A stretch of DNA of 64,000 nt from Brevundimonas sp. NIBR11 (GTDB lineage Bacteria; Pseudomonadota; Alphaproteobacteria; Caulobacterales; Caulobacteraceae), in the NCBI RefSeq assembly GCF_027912535.1, contig NZ_CP115465.1:2770001-2834000 (forward strand), read 5' to 3'. Shown here piece after piece: positions 19,467 to 27,678 of the stretch; the stretch's first letter is position 1; every line of letters starts with the position of its first letter. Under the pieces are notes generated by a model. The model worked only from the letters and a program-made list of their open reading frames with translations, had not been told where the DNA came from and did no database searches. Made by a program: the position numbers and the translations under genes.

Positions 19467-20972
19467 CTAGTCGATCCAGTCACGCTTCAGCGTCCGCGAC
19501 GCCCCGAACAGCAGCACCGCCGCCATCAGGTAGAAGCCCATGCCCGTGTAGATGGCCCAGCGCAGGCTCTCCTCGCCGAAGCGGGGCGCCAGAAGGTCGC
19601 TCATCCAGCCGAAGTAGAAGAAGCCGACGGCGATCCCCAACAGGTTGTTGAACAAAAGGAAAATGGCCGAGGCGGTCGATCGCATCGGGGCCGGCGCCAG
19701 ATGCTGAACGGCCGCCGTGATCGGACCCAACCACGCCAGGTTCAGACCCGTCGGGATCAGGAAGATCAGGAAGGCCAGGATCAGCTGGGCCGAGTTCGAC
19801 CCGCCGCCCGGCAGGACCAGACCGATCAGCCAGGGCGAGTTCATCGCCGCGATGAAACACGGGGCCGAGATGATGAAGGCGATGGCGGGCGTCAGCGGAT
19901 AGGCGCCCTTGCCCTTCTTGGCCAGCTTGTCGGCGATCATCCCGCCCAGCCAGATCCCCATGAGGCCGCCGATCAGGGCGATGCCCGAATAATACCAGCT
20001 GGTCTGGGCCAGGGTCAGGTTGAAGCTCCGCATGAAGAACAGCGGCAGCCAGCCCGCCACGCCGTAGCCGCAGACCGAGGACGACGCCGCTCCGAACGCC
20101 AGCAGCCAGAAGCTGGGCTTGGGCATGACCACCGAGGCCGTCTTCTTGGCGATCCAGAACGAGACGCCGATGACAAAGGCCAACAGCCCGCCGAAGGCCA
20201 ACACCAGGGCGTTGCCGACCGCGACGCCGGCGAACTGATTGAGGGCGGCCAGGATCAAACAGCCGGCGCCGAGGCCCAGCATGATCAGGGAGGCGGCGCG
20301 GCCGACGCGGTCGGACACGCTTGTCGGCGCGACAGGCGCGGGGTCGACGGCTGCGACCTTGGCCGCATCCGTGCCCCCGCGTACCGGGTCCTTGATGGTC
20401 AGGCGCAGCAGAGGAGCCAGCAGCAGGCCCACCAGACCCACGGCGATGAAGGCCGTACGCCAGCCGTAGGTCGCCGCCAGCAGCCCTCCGACCAGCGTGC
20501 CGGCGGCGGTGCCCAGCGGGATGCCGAAGGCGAAGCCGGCCAGGGCCCGCGCGCGCTGGCTGGGCGGGAAATAGTCCGCGATCAGGGAATAGGCCGGGGC
20601 CACCCCGCCCGCCTCGCCCACACCGACCCCCATGCGGAACAGGAACAGCTGGCCGAAGGAGCCCGCCACGCCGCACAGGGCGGTGAACCCCGACCAGACG
20701 GCGAGCGCCCCGGTCATGATCCAGACCCGGCTGGCCCGGTCCGCCAGCGCCGCGAGCGGAATGGCCAGGGTGGAATAGACCGACGCGAAGGCGATGCCGC
20801 CCAGAAGCCCGAACTGGCTGTCCGACAGGCCGAATTCCGCCTTCAGGGGGGCGGCCAGAATGCCGATGATCTGGCGGTCCAGAAAGTTCAGCATGTAGAC
20901 CAGGACCAGGATCGCCAGGACGTAATACCTGTAGCCGGGCTTGATCGGGGCGGCCGTCGTCGCGTCGGTCAT
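19467..20972 (-). CDS. MFS transporter (spinster-like subfamily)
   Basis: A 501-residue major-facilitator permease of the inner membrane. The first helix is YRYYVLAILVLVYMLNFLDRQIIGIL, where the NxLDRQ motif is typical of the spinster/hexuronate-like group. Loop 2-3 holds LADRASRVWIM and helix 5 holds GIPLGTAAGTLVGGLLAATYGWR. About twelve hydrophobic segments are visible, with an enlarged middle loop at ~205-245. Substrate is unknown. It lies downstream of a TonB-dependent receptor gene in the same direction but behind a strong terminator, so the two may not share a transcript. Confidence 0.88.
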   Translation of the reverse strand: MTDATTAAPIKPGYRYYVLAILVLVYMLNFLDRQIIGILAAPLKAEFGLSDSQFGLLGGIAFASVYSTLAIPLAALADRASRVWIMTGALAVWSGFTALCGVAGSFGQLFLFRMGVGVGEAGGVAPAYSLIADYFPPSQRARALAGFAFGIPLGTAAGTLVGGLLAATYGWRTAFIAVGLVGLLLAPLLRLTIKDPVRGGTDAAKVAAVDPAPVAPTSVSDRVGRAASLIMLGLGAGCLILAALNQFAGVAVGNALVLAFGGLLAFVIGVSFWIAKKTASVVMPKPSFWLLAFGAASSSVCGYGVAGWLPLFFMRSFNLTLAQTSWYYSGIALIGGLMGIWLGGMIADKLAKKGKGAYPLTPAIAFIISAPCFIAAMNSPWLIGLVLPGGGSNSAQLILAFLIFLIPTGLNLAWLGPITAAVQHLAPAPMRSTASAIFLLFNNLLGIAVGFFYFGWMSDLLAPRFGEESLRWAIYTGMGFYLMAAVLLFGASRTLKRDWID

Positions 20973-21031
20973 CTGGGTTTCCTCTGGACTCTCGTTCCTT
21001 GCCCGGACCGTAACCTTGGCCGCGCGAGGTG

Positions 21032-21070
21032 CAAAAAGAAAAGGGCGGCGGCTCCTTCGAACCGCCGCCC
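21032..21070 (-). terminator. Rho-independent terminator after the TonB-dependent receptor
   Basis: On the minus strand a perfect 9-bp stem GGGCGGCGG/CCGCCGCCC (arms 21062-21070 and 21043-21051) encloses a 10-nt loop. It is followed by a TTTTCTTTTT tract (21032-21042). It lies 20 nt after the receptor stop codon. Confidence 0.88.
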
Positions 21071-21089
21071 CAGTCGTCTCATGGGTCGC

Positions 21090-23297
21090 CTAGTAGCGGA
21101 CCGTCACCGACGCCGAGAAGGTGCGCGGCGGGCCGTAGAAGGCCGAGATCGAGTTGTTGAAGCTGGCGCCGGCGAAGTTGTAGCCGCCGACCTTGTATTC
21201 TTCGTCCGTCAGGTTCTTGCCGGTGAGGGCGACCTGGTAGTGGCCGCTCGGCGCGGTCCAGACGGCGGCCAGATCCACCAGGGTGTAGGCGCCCTGGTCG
21301 AGGATCGGATCCGGAGCGTCGAACAGGTGGTAGTCCGAGCGGTAGGACAGCGACGGGGTGATGTTCAACTCGCCGCCGCCGACGTCGCCCGTCCAGGTGA
21401 CCGACCAGAAGCCCGACCAGTCGGGCGAGTTCTGGGGCTCGCGGGTGTTCGAGATATCGACCGGCGCGCCCGTGACCAGGGTCACGAACTTATCGAACTC
21501 ATTGTGCAGGTAGCCGATCGAGAAGTTCGACGTGATGCTGTCGGTGATGAAGGCGCGGCCTTCGAACTCGAAGCCGTAGATGGTCGAGGCGCCGGCGTTG
21601 TCCACGACCGAGGCGATGCCCGTGGCCGGCGGGGTCGCGACCTGCTGGGTCGTGATCTGCTGGTCCTTGTAGTCCGAGTAGAAGACGGCCGAGGCGAACG
21701 ACAGGCGGTCGTCGAAGGCGTTGCCCTTCAGGCCCAGCTCGTAGGTGGTGACCGTCTCAGGCTGGTAGCCGTTGACCGTCTGGGGCACCAGGGCGGCGTC
21801 GCCCCTCATGTCCCAGCCGCCCGACTTGAAGCCCTGCGAGATCGAGCCGTAGCCGGTGAGGTCATCGGTCAGGTCATACGAGACGCTGACGCGCGGCGTG
21901 AACTTCTCGAAGGTGTCATCCGCCATGTAGTTGGTGCGGGTCGCGAAGATCGGACGGGCGGCGCCGCCGGTCAGGGGCGAGCGCGTGGCGCCGAGGTAGA
22001 AGAAGCGCTGAACTTGGGCGTCCTTCTTGTCCTGCGTCCAGCGGCCGCCGACCGAGGCGTGCAGGCGATCCGAGAAGTCGTAGCTGAAGTCCGCATAGGC
22101 CGAGAGCGACTCGGTGTTGACATAGCCGGCCGCAGCGATCGTCAGGCCGAGGTTGCCGGCGATGGTGTCGAACACGCCCGAGGACTCGCCATCGAGATAG
22201 AACAGGCCGGCGACGCCGGACCAGTTGTCACCCTGGAACAGGGCCTGGAGTTCCTGGGTGAACTGGTTGTCCGAATAGATGGCTGGAACGTCCAGGAACG
22301 GCAGGGGCGTCTGGTCGAAGTCGATGACCGTGGCGGTGTCGCCGCTGCGCCAGGCCGAGATCGACTTCAGGGTCAGGCTGTCGTTGACGGTATACTCGAC
22401 CGTGACGGCCGTGCCTTGGGTCTCGACTTCCTGGTTGCCGACGATGCCGGCGTTGGTGTCGTAGATGCCGGCTGGAGGCGTGTAGCCGCCGGTCGTCGAG
22501 TTCACTTCGCGGTGGCCGTGACGCGGGGCCGAGTCATCCTCGACGCGGTCCCAGGCGAAACGCACGAACAACTGGTCGGTGGGGGTCCACTCGGCGCTGG
22601 CGCGATAGGCGGTGACGTCCTTGTCGTACTGCTCTTCGCCGGTGAACAGGTTGGCGCCGAACCCGTCGCGGTCGTATTTGGCGAAGGCGCCGCCGACGGC
22701 GAAGGTGTCGCCCAGCGGCAGGCTGGCCGAGAGCAGAACGTCGCGCTGGTTGTAGCTGCCGACCGTGCCGCGCCCCATGACCTCGAACTCGTCGCCGAGG
22801 CGCTTGGTCACATATTTGATCGCGCCGCCGATCGTGTTGCGGCCATAGAGCGTGCCTTGCGGACCGCGCAGGACCTCGATGCGGTTGACGTCGAAGATGT
22901 CGAGCACGGCGCCCTGCGGGCGGGCGACATAAACGTCGTCGATGTAGAGACCCACGCCCGGCTCGAAGCCCCAGAGCGGATCCTGCTGGCCGACGCCGCG
23001 GATAAAGGAGATCAGAGTGGAGTTCGAACCGCGCGCGATCTGGACGGTCGCGTTCGGGGTCTGCTGCTGCAGGGCGGTGATGTCGGTGGCGCCCGTGTTT
23101 TCCAGCTGTTCCGACGACAGGGCCGAGACGGCAACCGGAACGTCCTTCAGTTGCTCGTCGCGACGACGGGCGGTGACGACGACGTCGTCCAGCGCGGTCT
23201 GGTCGTCCTGCCGCGCCACGTCCTGGGCCACGGCCATCGAGGAAGCCGCGCTCCACGCAGCCCCGGCCAGCAGCACGCTCTTCATGACTCTGTTCAT
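21090..23297 (-). CDS. TonB-dependent outer-membrane receptor
   Basis: A ~735-residue outer-membrane beta-barrel for energised uptake of a siderophore, carbohydrate or other large ligand. It has a signal peptide ending in SSMAVAQ. A TonB-box-like LDDVVVTARRRDE comes next, then a plug domain (VPVAVSALSSEQLENTGATDITALQQQTPNA; GIYIDDVYVARPQG-like block; EVLRGPQGTLYGRNTIGGAIKYVTK). The barrel ends with the aromatic terminus SASVTVRY. The ATG at 23297 is chosen because AGAGGG lies 7-12 nt upstream and a signal peptide follows at once; a longer frame to 23462 lacks these. The TetR gene is divergent 180 nt away and may regulate it. Confidence 0.94.
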   Translation of the reverse strand: MNRVMKSVLLAGAAWSAASSMAVAQDVARQDDQTALDDVVVTARRRDEQLKDVPVAVSALSSEQLENTGATDITALQQQTPNATVQIARGSNSTLISFIRGVGQQDPLWGFEPGVGLYIDDVYVARPQGAVLDIFDVNRIEVLRGPQGTLYGRNTIGGAIKYVTKRLGDEFEVMGRGTVGSYNQRDVLLSASLPLGDTFAVGGAFAKYDRDGFGANLFTGEEQYDKDVTAYRASAEWTPTDQLFVRFAWDRVEDDSAPRHGHREVNSTTGGYTPPAGIYDTNAGIVGNQEVETQGTAVTVEYTVNDSLTLKSISAWRSGDTATVIDFDQTPLPFLDVPAIYSDNQFTQELQALFQGDNWSGVAGLFYLDGESSGVFDTIAGNLGLTIAAAGYVNTESLSAYADFSYDFSDRLHASVGGRWTQDKKDAQVQRFFYLGATRSPLTGGAARPIFATRTNYMADDTFEKFTPRVSVSYDLTDDLTGYGSISQGFKSGGWDMRGDAALVPQTVNGYQPETVTTYELGLKGNAFDDRLSFASAVFYSDYKDQQITTQQVATPPATGIASVVDNAGASTIYGFEFEGRAFITDSITSNFSIGYLHNEFDKFVTLVTGAPVDISNTREPQNSPDWSGFWSVTWTGDVGGGELNITPSLSYRSDYHLFDAPDPILDQGAYTLVDLAAVWTAPSGHYQVALTGKNLTDEEYKVGGYNFAGASFNNSISAFYGPPRTFSASVTVRY

Positions 23298-23476
23298 GCG
23301 AAACCCTCTTCCAATGATGTTTCCAGCCGAGACGCTTTTATTCAGCGTTCGATGATTTTCGCGGAAACTGACGATCTTTGGCCCCGGTGTCAAACGGCGA
23401 CGCTTCCGCCGGGGCACGTGGCGGCCTGTCTGTGGCGCCGTTGCACCGAACGGATTTTTCATGGCTAGCTGAATGG

Positions 23477-24190
23477 ATGAGCAAGCTGGACGTCGAGAAG
23501 CCGGTTCCTGTCGCCCCCGCCCGTCGCGGGCGCCCCCCCAAGGTCAAGGCCGAGGGCGCAGGCGGCGACACCCGCGAATCCATTCTGGACGCGGCCGAGG
23601 ATCTGTTTTCGAAACACGGCTTCTATGGCGTCACCATCCGCGAGGTGGCGCGCGAGGCCGGCGTCGATACGGCCCTGGTCCACTATTATTTCGGGGCAAA
23701 GCGGGACCTGTTCGACGCGGTCTTCCTGCGTCGGGCCGAAGTCTGGAACAACGAGAGGGTCGAGGCCATCAACCGCTACGCCCTCGCCAACGCCGGTTCG
23801 ATGACACTGGAGGGGCTGCTGCGCGCCTTCCTGGAGCCGCCGTTCCAGTGGTCGCTGAAGGGCGGGCCGGGCTGGAAACATTATTCGGCGCTGGTCGCCC
23901 AGACCAACGCCAACCCGGCCTTCGGCGGCGAGACCATGGCCCGCTATTTCGACCCGGCGATCCGGCGGCTGATCGAGCTGGTCAAGGCGGTCCTGCCCAA
24001 GGCCAGGGAGGTCGATCTCTACTGGGCCTACCACAACCTGTCGGGCGCCCTGACCCTGACGCTTGGCGAGACCGGCCGTCTGGACCGCCTGTCGGGAGGG
24101 CTGTGCCGCTCCGGCGATCTGGAGACCGCCTGCGACTACATGGTCCGCTTCGCCTCGGCCGGGTTCCGGGCCGTGTGCCCGCAGGACTGA
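23477..24190 (+). CDS. TetR/AcrR-family transcriptional regulator
   Basis: A 237-residue regulator. The N-terminal tail is basic and AT-hook-like (ARRGRPPKVKAEG). The helix-turn-helix follows at about residues 32-78 (ESILDAAEDLFSKHGFYGVTIREVAREAGVDTALVHYYFGAKRDLF). The C-terminal ligand-binding domain contains GPGWKHYSALVAQTNANPAF and matches the CerR-like (TetR_C_33/DUF1956-type) arrangement, an assignment that is only suggestive. The ATG at 23477 avoids a 33-residue leader in the longer frame. It is divergently oriented to the TonB receptor, the likely target. Confidence 0.88.
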   Translation: MSKLDVEKPVPVAPARRGRPPKVKAEGAGGDTRESILDAAEDLFSKHGFYGVTIREVAREAGVDTALVHYYFGAKRDLFDAVFLRRAEVWNNERVEAINRYALANAGSMTLEGLLRAFLEPPFQWSLKGGPGWKHYSALVAQTNANPAFGGETMARYFDPAIRRLIELVKAVLPKAREVDLYWAYHNLSGALTLTLGETGRLDRLSGGLCRSGDLETACDYMVRFASAGFRAVCPQD

Positions 24191-24196
24191 GGCCGG

Positions 24197-24730
24197 TCAG
24201 CCCAGGAAGACGCGCCACAGGCTTCGGCCCGGGAAGAAGGTCAGCATCCCCGCAATCACAAGGGCGCCGACGAACAGCCCGGTCATATGCCGACGATGCG
24301 CGGCCATATCGTGCCGGCGCGCGGCATAGAGGCCCAGCGGAAGGATCACGAGGCTCCAGCCCGACAGAATGTGAATCCAGGAGAACCCGCCTGGATTGAT
24401 GTTGTGAATGAACAGCGAGCTGACGGCGACCGTCGCCATCAGTCCGGCCCAGAGCCAGCCGAGCCGCCGATGCCATGTCGCGCCCTTGACGCCCGTAAGC
24501 TGGACGAGGCCAAGGACGAAGGCGGCGAGCGCCGATCCGACGTGCAGTTGCAGAACACCGGTCTGCTGGCTCAGCCAGCGCCATTCCGGGGCGTGCGGGC
24601 GCAGCGGCAGCCCTCGCTGCGGACCCCACACCAGGAGCGCGTACAGCAAAACACAGCCCGCCACCGCCACGATCAGCCAAGGGATCGAGGCGCGGAAAGG
24701 CGTCGGGCGGGGGGAGGCGAGAGCGGTCAT
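24197..24730 (-). CDS. DUF2306-type membrane protein
   Basis: A 177-residue inner-membrane protein with about five hydrophobic segments. Conserved-looking polar positions lie within helices: LQLHVGSALAAFVLGLVQ, WHRRLGWLWAG, FIHNINPGGFSWIHILSGW and RHDMAAHRRHMTGLFVGAL. The repeated His residues resemble the DUF2306/cytochrome-b561-like arrangement, in which His pairs could bind haem; that is inference. It converges with the TetR gene (6-nt gap) and shares the strand with the DUF2141 gene upstream. Its substrate or function is unknown. Confidence 0.75.
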   Translation of the reverse strand: MTALASPRPTPFRASIPWLIVAVAGCVLLYALLVWGPQRGLPLRPHAPEWRWLSQQTGVLQLHVGSALAAFVLGLVQLTGVKGATWHRRLGWLWAGLMATVAVSSLFIHNINPGGFSWIHILSGWSLVILPLGLYAARRHDMAAHRRHMTGLFVGALVIAGMLTFFPGRSLWRVFLG

Positions 24731-24822
24731 GTCGGTCCTTTCGAGGGACCCATCCTGCGCCGGTCAGGGCGGCGGCGAGCCGGGCCCTTCGTCAACGGCC
24801 ATGCCGCCTTCGCCGATGAACA

Positions 24823-25248
24823 CTAGCGAAGCGCGAAGGCCTGCGTGGCTCCTGAGGCCGGCAGGTCGAACGCCGCCTCGGCGAACGACGGCGGACCGAA
24901 CCGGCCGCGTGCATCCCTGGAGAAGCCGTAGGCCTCCTTGGGCAGGCCGATGGGCCAGAGCGACAACCGCCCGTTCGCGTCGGTGTCGTGGAAGGCGGCG
25001 ACCGCGTATCGACCCGGGGCGAGGCCGGGAATGACCACCGTGGTCAGCGCCCCGGCGCGCGGTACGGTCCGGGTCGCGACAGGCCGCTCGTTGCGGCGAA
25101 AGCTTTCGGCGTCGCGATAGACGGCGATGGCCAGGGACCCGCCGCTCCCTCGGCTCGACATGGTCAGGGTGAGGTCGGCGGCCTCGGCCACGGACGGTGC
25201 GCCGGCGAGAAGCGTCGCCAGGGCGGCCATCACGATTGCCAACTTCAT
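24823..25248 (-). CDS. DUF2141 periplasmic protein (copy A)
   Basis: A 141-residue exported protein. After a signal peptide (KLAIVMAALATLLAGAPSVAEA) comes one DUF2141 beta-sandwich domain. It contains GSLAIAVYRDAESF, the tight turn region GLAPGRYAVAAFHDTDANGRL, and IGLPKEAYGFSRDARGRFGPPSF, the family hallmark. The ATG at 25248 is used; an ATG at 25290 would run through an inverted repeat. It is divergent from the LytTR gene with the inverted repeat at 25261-25289 between them. A second DUF2141 gene lies ~2.8 kb away upstream of a carotenoid oxygenase. DUF2141 function is not established. Confidence 0.9.
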   Translation of the reverse strand: MKLAIVMAALATLLAGAPSVAEAADLTLTMSSRGSGGSLAIAVYRDAESFRRNERPVATRTVPRAGALTTVVIPGLAPGRYAVAAFHDTDANGRLSLWPIGLPKEAYGFSRDARGRFGPPSFAEAAFDLPASGATQAFALR

Positions 25249-25260
25249 CGAAGCGCTCTT

Positions 25261-25289
25261 TGGTCTGTGAACCTTCGACTCACAGACCA
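25261..25289. promoter_or_regulatory. Perfect 10-bp inverted repeat, probable operator
   Basis: TGGTCTGTGA (25261-25270) and TCACAGACCA (25280-25289) are perfect reverse complements separated by 9 bp. The element lies 12 bp upstream of the DUF2141 start and 24 bp upstream of the LytTR gene start, in a divergent promoter region. Binding by the adjacent LytTR protein is an inference; LytTR sites are more often direct repeats, so another regulator is possible. Confidence 0.55.
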
Positions 25290-25313
25290 TATGCCGAGGA
25301 CCTTCGTCCAGTC

Positions 25314-26084
25314 ATGACAACGACCTCCGCCCTTCTGTCACGACCTTCGACGCTGAGTCTGTTGCGCGGACTGGCGATCGCTGCGGCGGCGGGCGTCGTG
25401 CTGGCCCTGGTCGGCGCCTTCGGCAGCGGCAATGCGCCGATGGGATTGCGACTGGCCTACTGGGTTCCAGTGATGCTGGCCGGCGCCGTCTGGGGACACA
25501 TCTGTTCCTTGCTGATCGAGCGCTGGATCGACATCGACGCGCGACCCTGGCTGGGCGTCGCAGCCCTGACCCTGGCGATCACCGGGCCCGTGTCGCTACT
25601 GGTCTGGTGGGTCACGGGCGTCGTGTTCGAGGGTCGCGCCTATCACGCCCACGCCCTGCCGCTGATGCTGGGGCCGGTCTTCATTGTCACCCTGGTGATG
25701 AGCGCCATCAATGTGTTCGTGTCCAAGGCCCAACCGATCCAGACCCATGCGGCCCCGGTCGGCGCGGCGCCGGCCCGCTTTCCCGACCGCCTGCCGATGA
25801 AGCTGCGGGGCGCCGCGATCCGCGCGGTCCAGGCCGAAGACCACTATTTGCGGATTCACACCGACCGGGGCTCCGACCTGATCCTGATGCGCCTGTCCGA
25901 TGCGCTGGAGGAGCTGGAGGGCCTGGAAGGCTCGCAGACCCACCGCAGCTGGTGGGTGGCCAGGGACGCGGTTCGCGACGTGGCCCGGGGCGACGGCCGC
26001 GCGACCCTGACGCTGGACGGCGGCGTCACTGCCCCGGTCAGCCGGAGGTATGCCAAGGCGCTCAGAGACGCAGGCTGGTACTGA
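25314..26084 (+). CDS. Membrane-anchored LytTR-family transcriptional regulator
   Basis: A 256-residue protein. The N-terminal half has four hydrophobic segments (for example LAIAAAAGVVLALVGAF, AYWVPVMLAGAVWGHICSLL, LTLAITGPVSLLVWWV, LGPVFIVTLVMSAINVFV). The C-terminal ~100 residues form a LytTR DNA-binding domain: LRGAAIRAVQAEDHYLRIHTDRGSDLILMRLSDALEEL, then HRSWWVARDAVRDVARGDGR and VSRRYAKALRDAGW. Start ATG 25314 is chosen because longer readings cross the inverted repeat. This MHYT-less, kinase-less membrane LytTR layout is common in Caulobacterales. It probably regulates its own promoter and the divergent DUF2141 gene. Confidence 0.88.
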   Translation: MTTTSALLSRPSTLSLLRGLAIAAAAGVVLALVGAFGSGNAPMGLRLAYWVPVMLAGAVWGHICSLLIERWIDIDARPWLGVAALTLAITGPVSLLVWWVTGVVFEGRAYHAHALPLMLGPVFIVTLVMSAINVFVSKAQPIQTHAAPVGAAPARFPDRLPMKLRGAAIRAVQAEDHYLRIHTDRGSDLILMRLSDALEELEGLEGSQTHRSWWVARDAVRDVARGDGRATLTLDGGVTAPVSRRYAKALRDAGWY

Positions 26085-26090
26085 GCCCTT

Positions 26091-26114
26091 CTCCCTCCCC
26101 TCAGGGGAAGGGAG
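26091..26114. terminator. Hairpin between convergent LytTR and carotenoid oxygenase genes
   Basis: CTCCCT-x-CCC pairs with GGG-x-AGGGAG (26091-26100 with 26105-26114, one mismatch). It is placed between two convergent stop codons and could act in both directions. There is no clear U-tract on either side, so it may be a weak or factor-dependent terminator. Confidence 0.4.
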
Positions 26115-26122
26115 ACAGCGTC

Positions 26123-27589
26123 TTACCCCCGCCACGCCCCATGGAAGCCCGCCGGCAGCGCCACATCCGCCCGCCAGGTCGCGACCGGCCCGGCCTCGAC
26201 CGAGGCGACATCGAACACGTGCAGCTCGGTGACCCCTTCCGCCAGATTGATCGACGGCGCGACCAGCCAGGCGTCGCGTTCCGCCGAGGCGCCGGGCTTC
26301 GGCACGAACACCGCCTCCTCCATGATCTGGTCGTCGCCGAAGCTGAAGGCGTGGCTGCGGCCCGTCTTCCAGTCCTGTACCGCCAGTCCGTTCGGCAGGG
26401 GCCGGCCGCCGCGCTCGCCGGCGACATGCACCGTCAAGCTCCGCTCCAGACCGGCCCGGCGGGGGTCGCCTTTAGGAAACTCCGCCGCGACGCCCGATGA
26501 GGCGATCTCGGCTCGACCGTTCGGGTGGAGGGTCACAAGCTTCAGCACGCTGGGCTGACCCGGCACGGTTCCGCGACCGGCGACCAGGACACGCGCCCCT
26601 TCGATGGCGAAGCTGTTGTCGACATTGGCGGCGACATCGAAGCGAATCGCGCCGTCCGTGTCGACCCAGCCGTCGCCCAGGTGGAAGAAGCCGAAGGTCG
26701 GCAGTTCGTAGATCCGCCGGGCCGTCAGATCGGCCTTGTCGACCACCAGAACCTGGGTCCCCATCTCGGGTTTCCAGGCGAACTGCGTCGCGAAAGGCAT
26801 GCCCCGGTGGTCGAAGACCCACGGCTGGAGCACGAAGACCAGGTGCCGCTCGGTCGCCGTGAAGTCGTGCAGGTACGAGGCGCGCGGCAGGCGGAGGACC
26901 TGGGCGTCGATCAGCGAGCCGTCGCCGTTCAGATGCCAGACGACGGCCTGGTCTCCGCTCATGCCCACGTTCCACACGGTGCCGTCCGGGGCGAAGCGCG
27001 GATGGGCCTGGAACGGCATGCCCTTCAGGTCGTCGCGCAGGGTGACGAACCGGTCGGTGGCCAGGGTCTCAGCGTCCATCCGCAGCGGCGAACCGCCTTC
27101 CCACAGGGCCCAGACCTTGTCGCCCGTGACCATGACGGCCGTGTTCGCGGCGTTGGCGTCATCGGGCGAGCCGATCCGGGCGCGGGCGTCGCCCGCCGTG
27201 CCGAAGCCTGGGGTCACGACGGCGTCGAGCGCGGTCTCGGTGCGGCGCTTGGGTGTATCGGCGAAGCGGGCGGCCAGGGTGACGCCGCCATCGCTCATCG
27301 TGAACGACCGCATCAGACCGTCGCCATCGAACCAGTGGGTGGCGCTGCCGCCCGGGCGACGGAACTTGCCCGGCCCGTTGCGGAACAGGGTCCCCTCCAG
27401 CCCTGCCGGCGTCCTTCCGTGGACCAGTCGCATGGCGCGAGGCGCGATATCGCCTTCCAGGTCGGCGGTGGCCAGGGCCCAGGGGGCGGCGACTTCCTGG
27501 GCGATCGCGGCGCGGACCATCTCGGGCGTGGCGACGGCGGCGGACAGGGCGGCGGCGCCCATCAGGAAATGGCGGCGGGAGGGGGTCAT
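26123..27589 (-). CDS. Tat-exported carotenoid oxygenase (carotenoid cleavage dioxygenase family)
   Basis: A 488-residue enzyme of the RPE65/CCD family, which cleaves a conjugated double bond of carotenoids, stilbenes or lignin-type substrates using Fe(II). The N-terminus has a twin-arginine signal (SRRHFLMGAAALSAAVA), so it should act in the periplasm. The fold markers GTLFRNGPGKF and HWFDGDGLMRSF are present. The four iron-ligand histidines fit H196 (QAHPRF), H241 (YLHDF), H303 (FFHLGD) and H483 (GFHGAW). Length is normal. A DUF2141 gene lies upstream in the same direction, with a 20-bp hairpin between. The exact substrate cannot be told from sequence. Confidence 0.93.
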   Translation of the reverse strand: MTPSRRHFLMGAAALSAAVATPEMVRAAIAQEVAAPWALATADLEGDIAPRAMRLVHGRTPAGLEGTLFRNGPGKFRRPGGSATHWFDGDGLMRSFTMSDGGVTLAARFADTPKRRTETALDAVVTPGFGTAGDARARIGSPDDANAANTAVMVTGDKVWALWEGGSPLRMDAETLATDRFVTLRDDLKGMPFQAHPRFAPDGTVWNVGMSGDQAVVWHLNGDGSLIDAQVLRLPRASYLHDFTATERHLVFVLQPWVFDHRGMPFATQFAWKPEMGTQVLVVDKADLTARRIYELPTFGFFHLGDGWVDTDGAIRFDVAANVDNSFAIEGARVLVAGRGTVPGQPSVLKLVTLHPNGRAEIASSGVAAEFPKGDPRRAGLERSLTVHVAGERGGRPLPNGLAVQDWKTGRSHAFSFGDDQIMEEAVFVPKPGASAERDAWLVAPSINLAEGVTELHVFDVASVEAGPVATWRADVALPAGFHGAWRG

Positions 27590-27619
27590 GTCGATCTCGA
27601 TCGGAAGAGGAAGGAAACG

Positions 27620-27662
27620 GGGCTGAGGCGGCAGGCGACCGCGTCGCCTGCCGCCTCAGCCC
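27620..27662. promoter_or_regulatory. Perfect 20-bp hairpin upstream of the carotenoid oxygenase
   Basis: Arms 27620-27639 and 27643-27662 are exact reverse complements with a 3-nt loop (CGC). The 20-bp stem is far longer than typical here. It lies between the DUF2141 stop (27679) and the oxygenase ATG (27589). On the minus strand it is followed by a pyrimidine-rich tract (CGTTTCCTTCCTCTTCC), but no clean U-run. Partial termination or mRNA end protection are possible roles. Confidence 0.7.
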
Positions 27663-27678
27663 TCTTCAGGACTGACGA

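Noticed and set aside
19410..23468. A 1352-codon open frame on the plus strand
   Set aside because: It is antisense to the MFS and TonB receptor genes, both of which have clear family motifs, signal peptide, ribosome sites and terminator. The frame's Arg/Gly/Asp-rich translation has no recognisable domain; it results from high GC at third positions.
25261..25289. Intrinsic terminator reading of the inverted repeat
   Set aside because: It lies between divergent starts, not after a gene, and no U-tract follows either arm.
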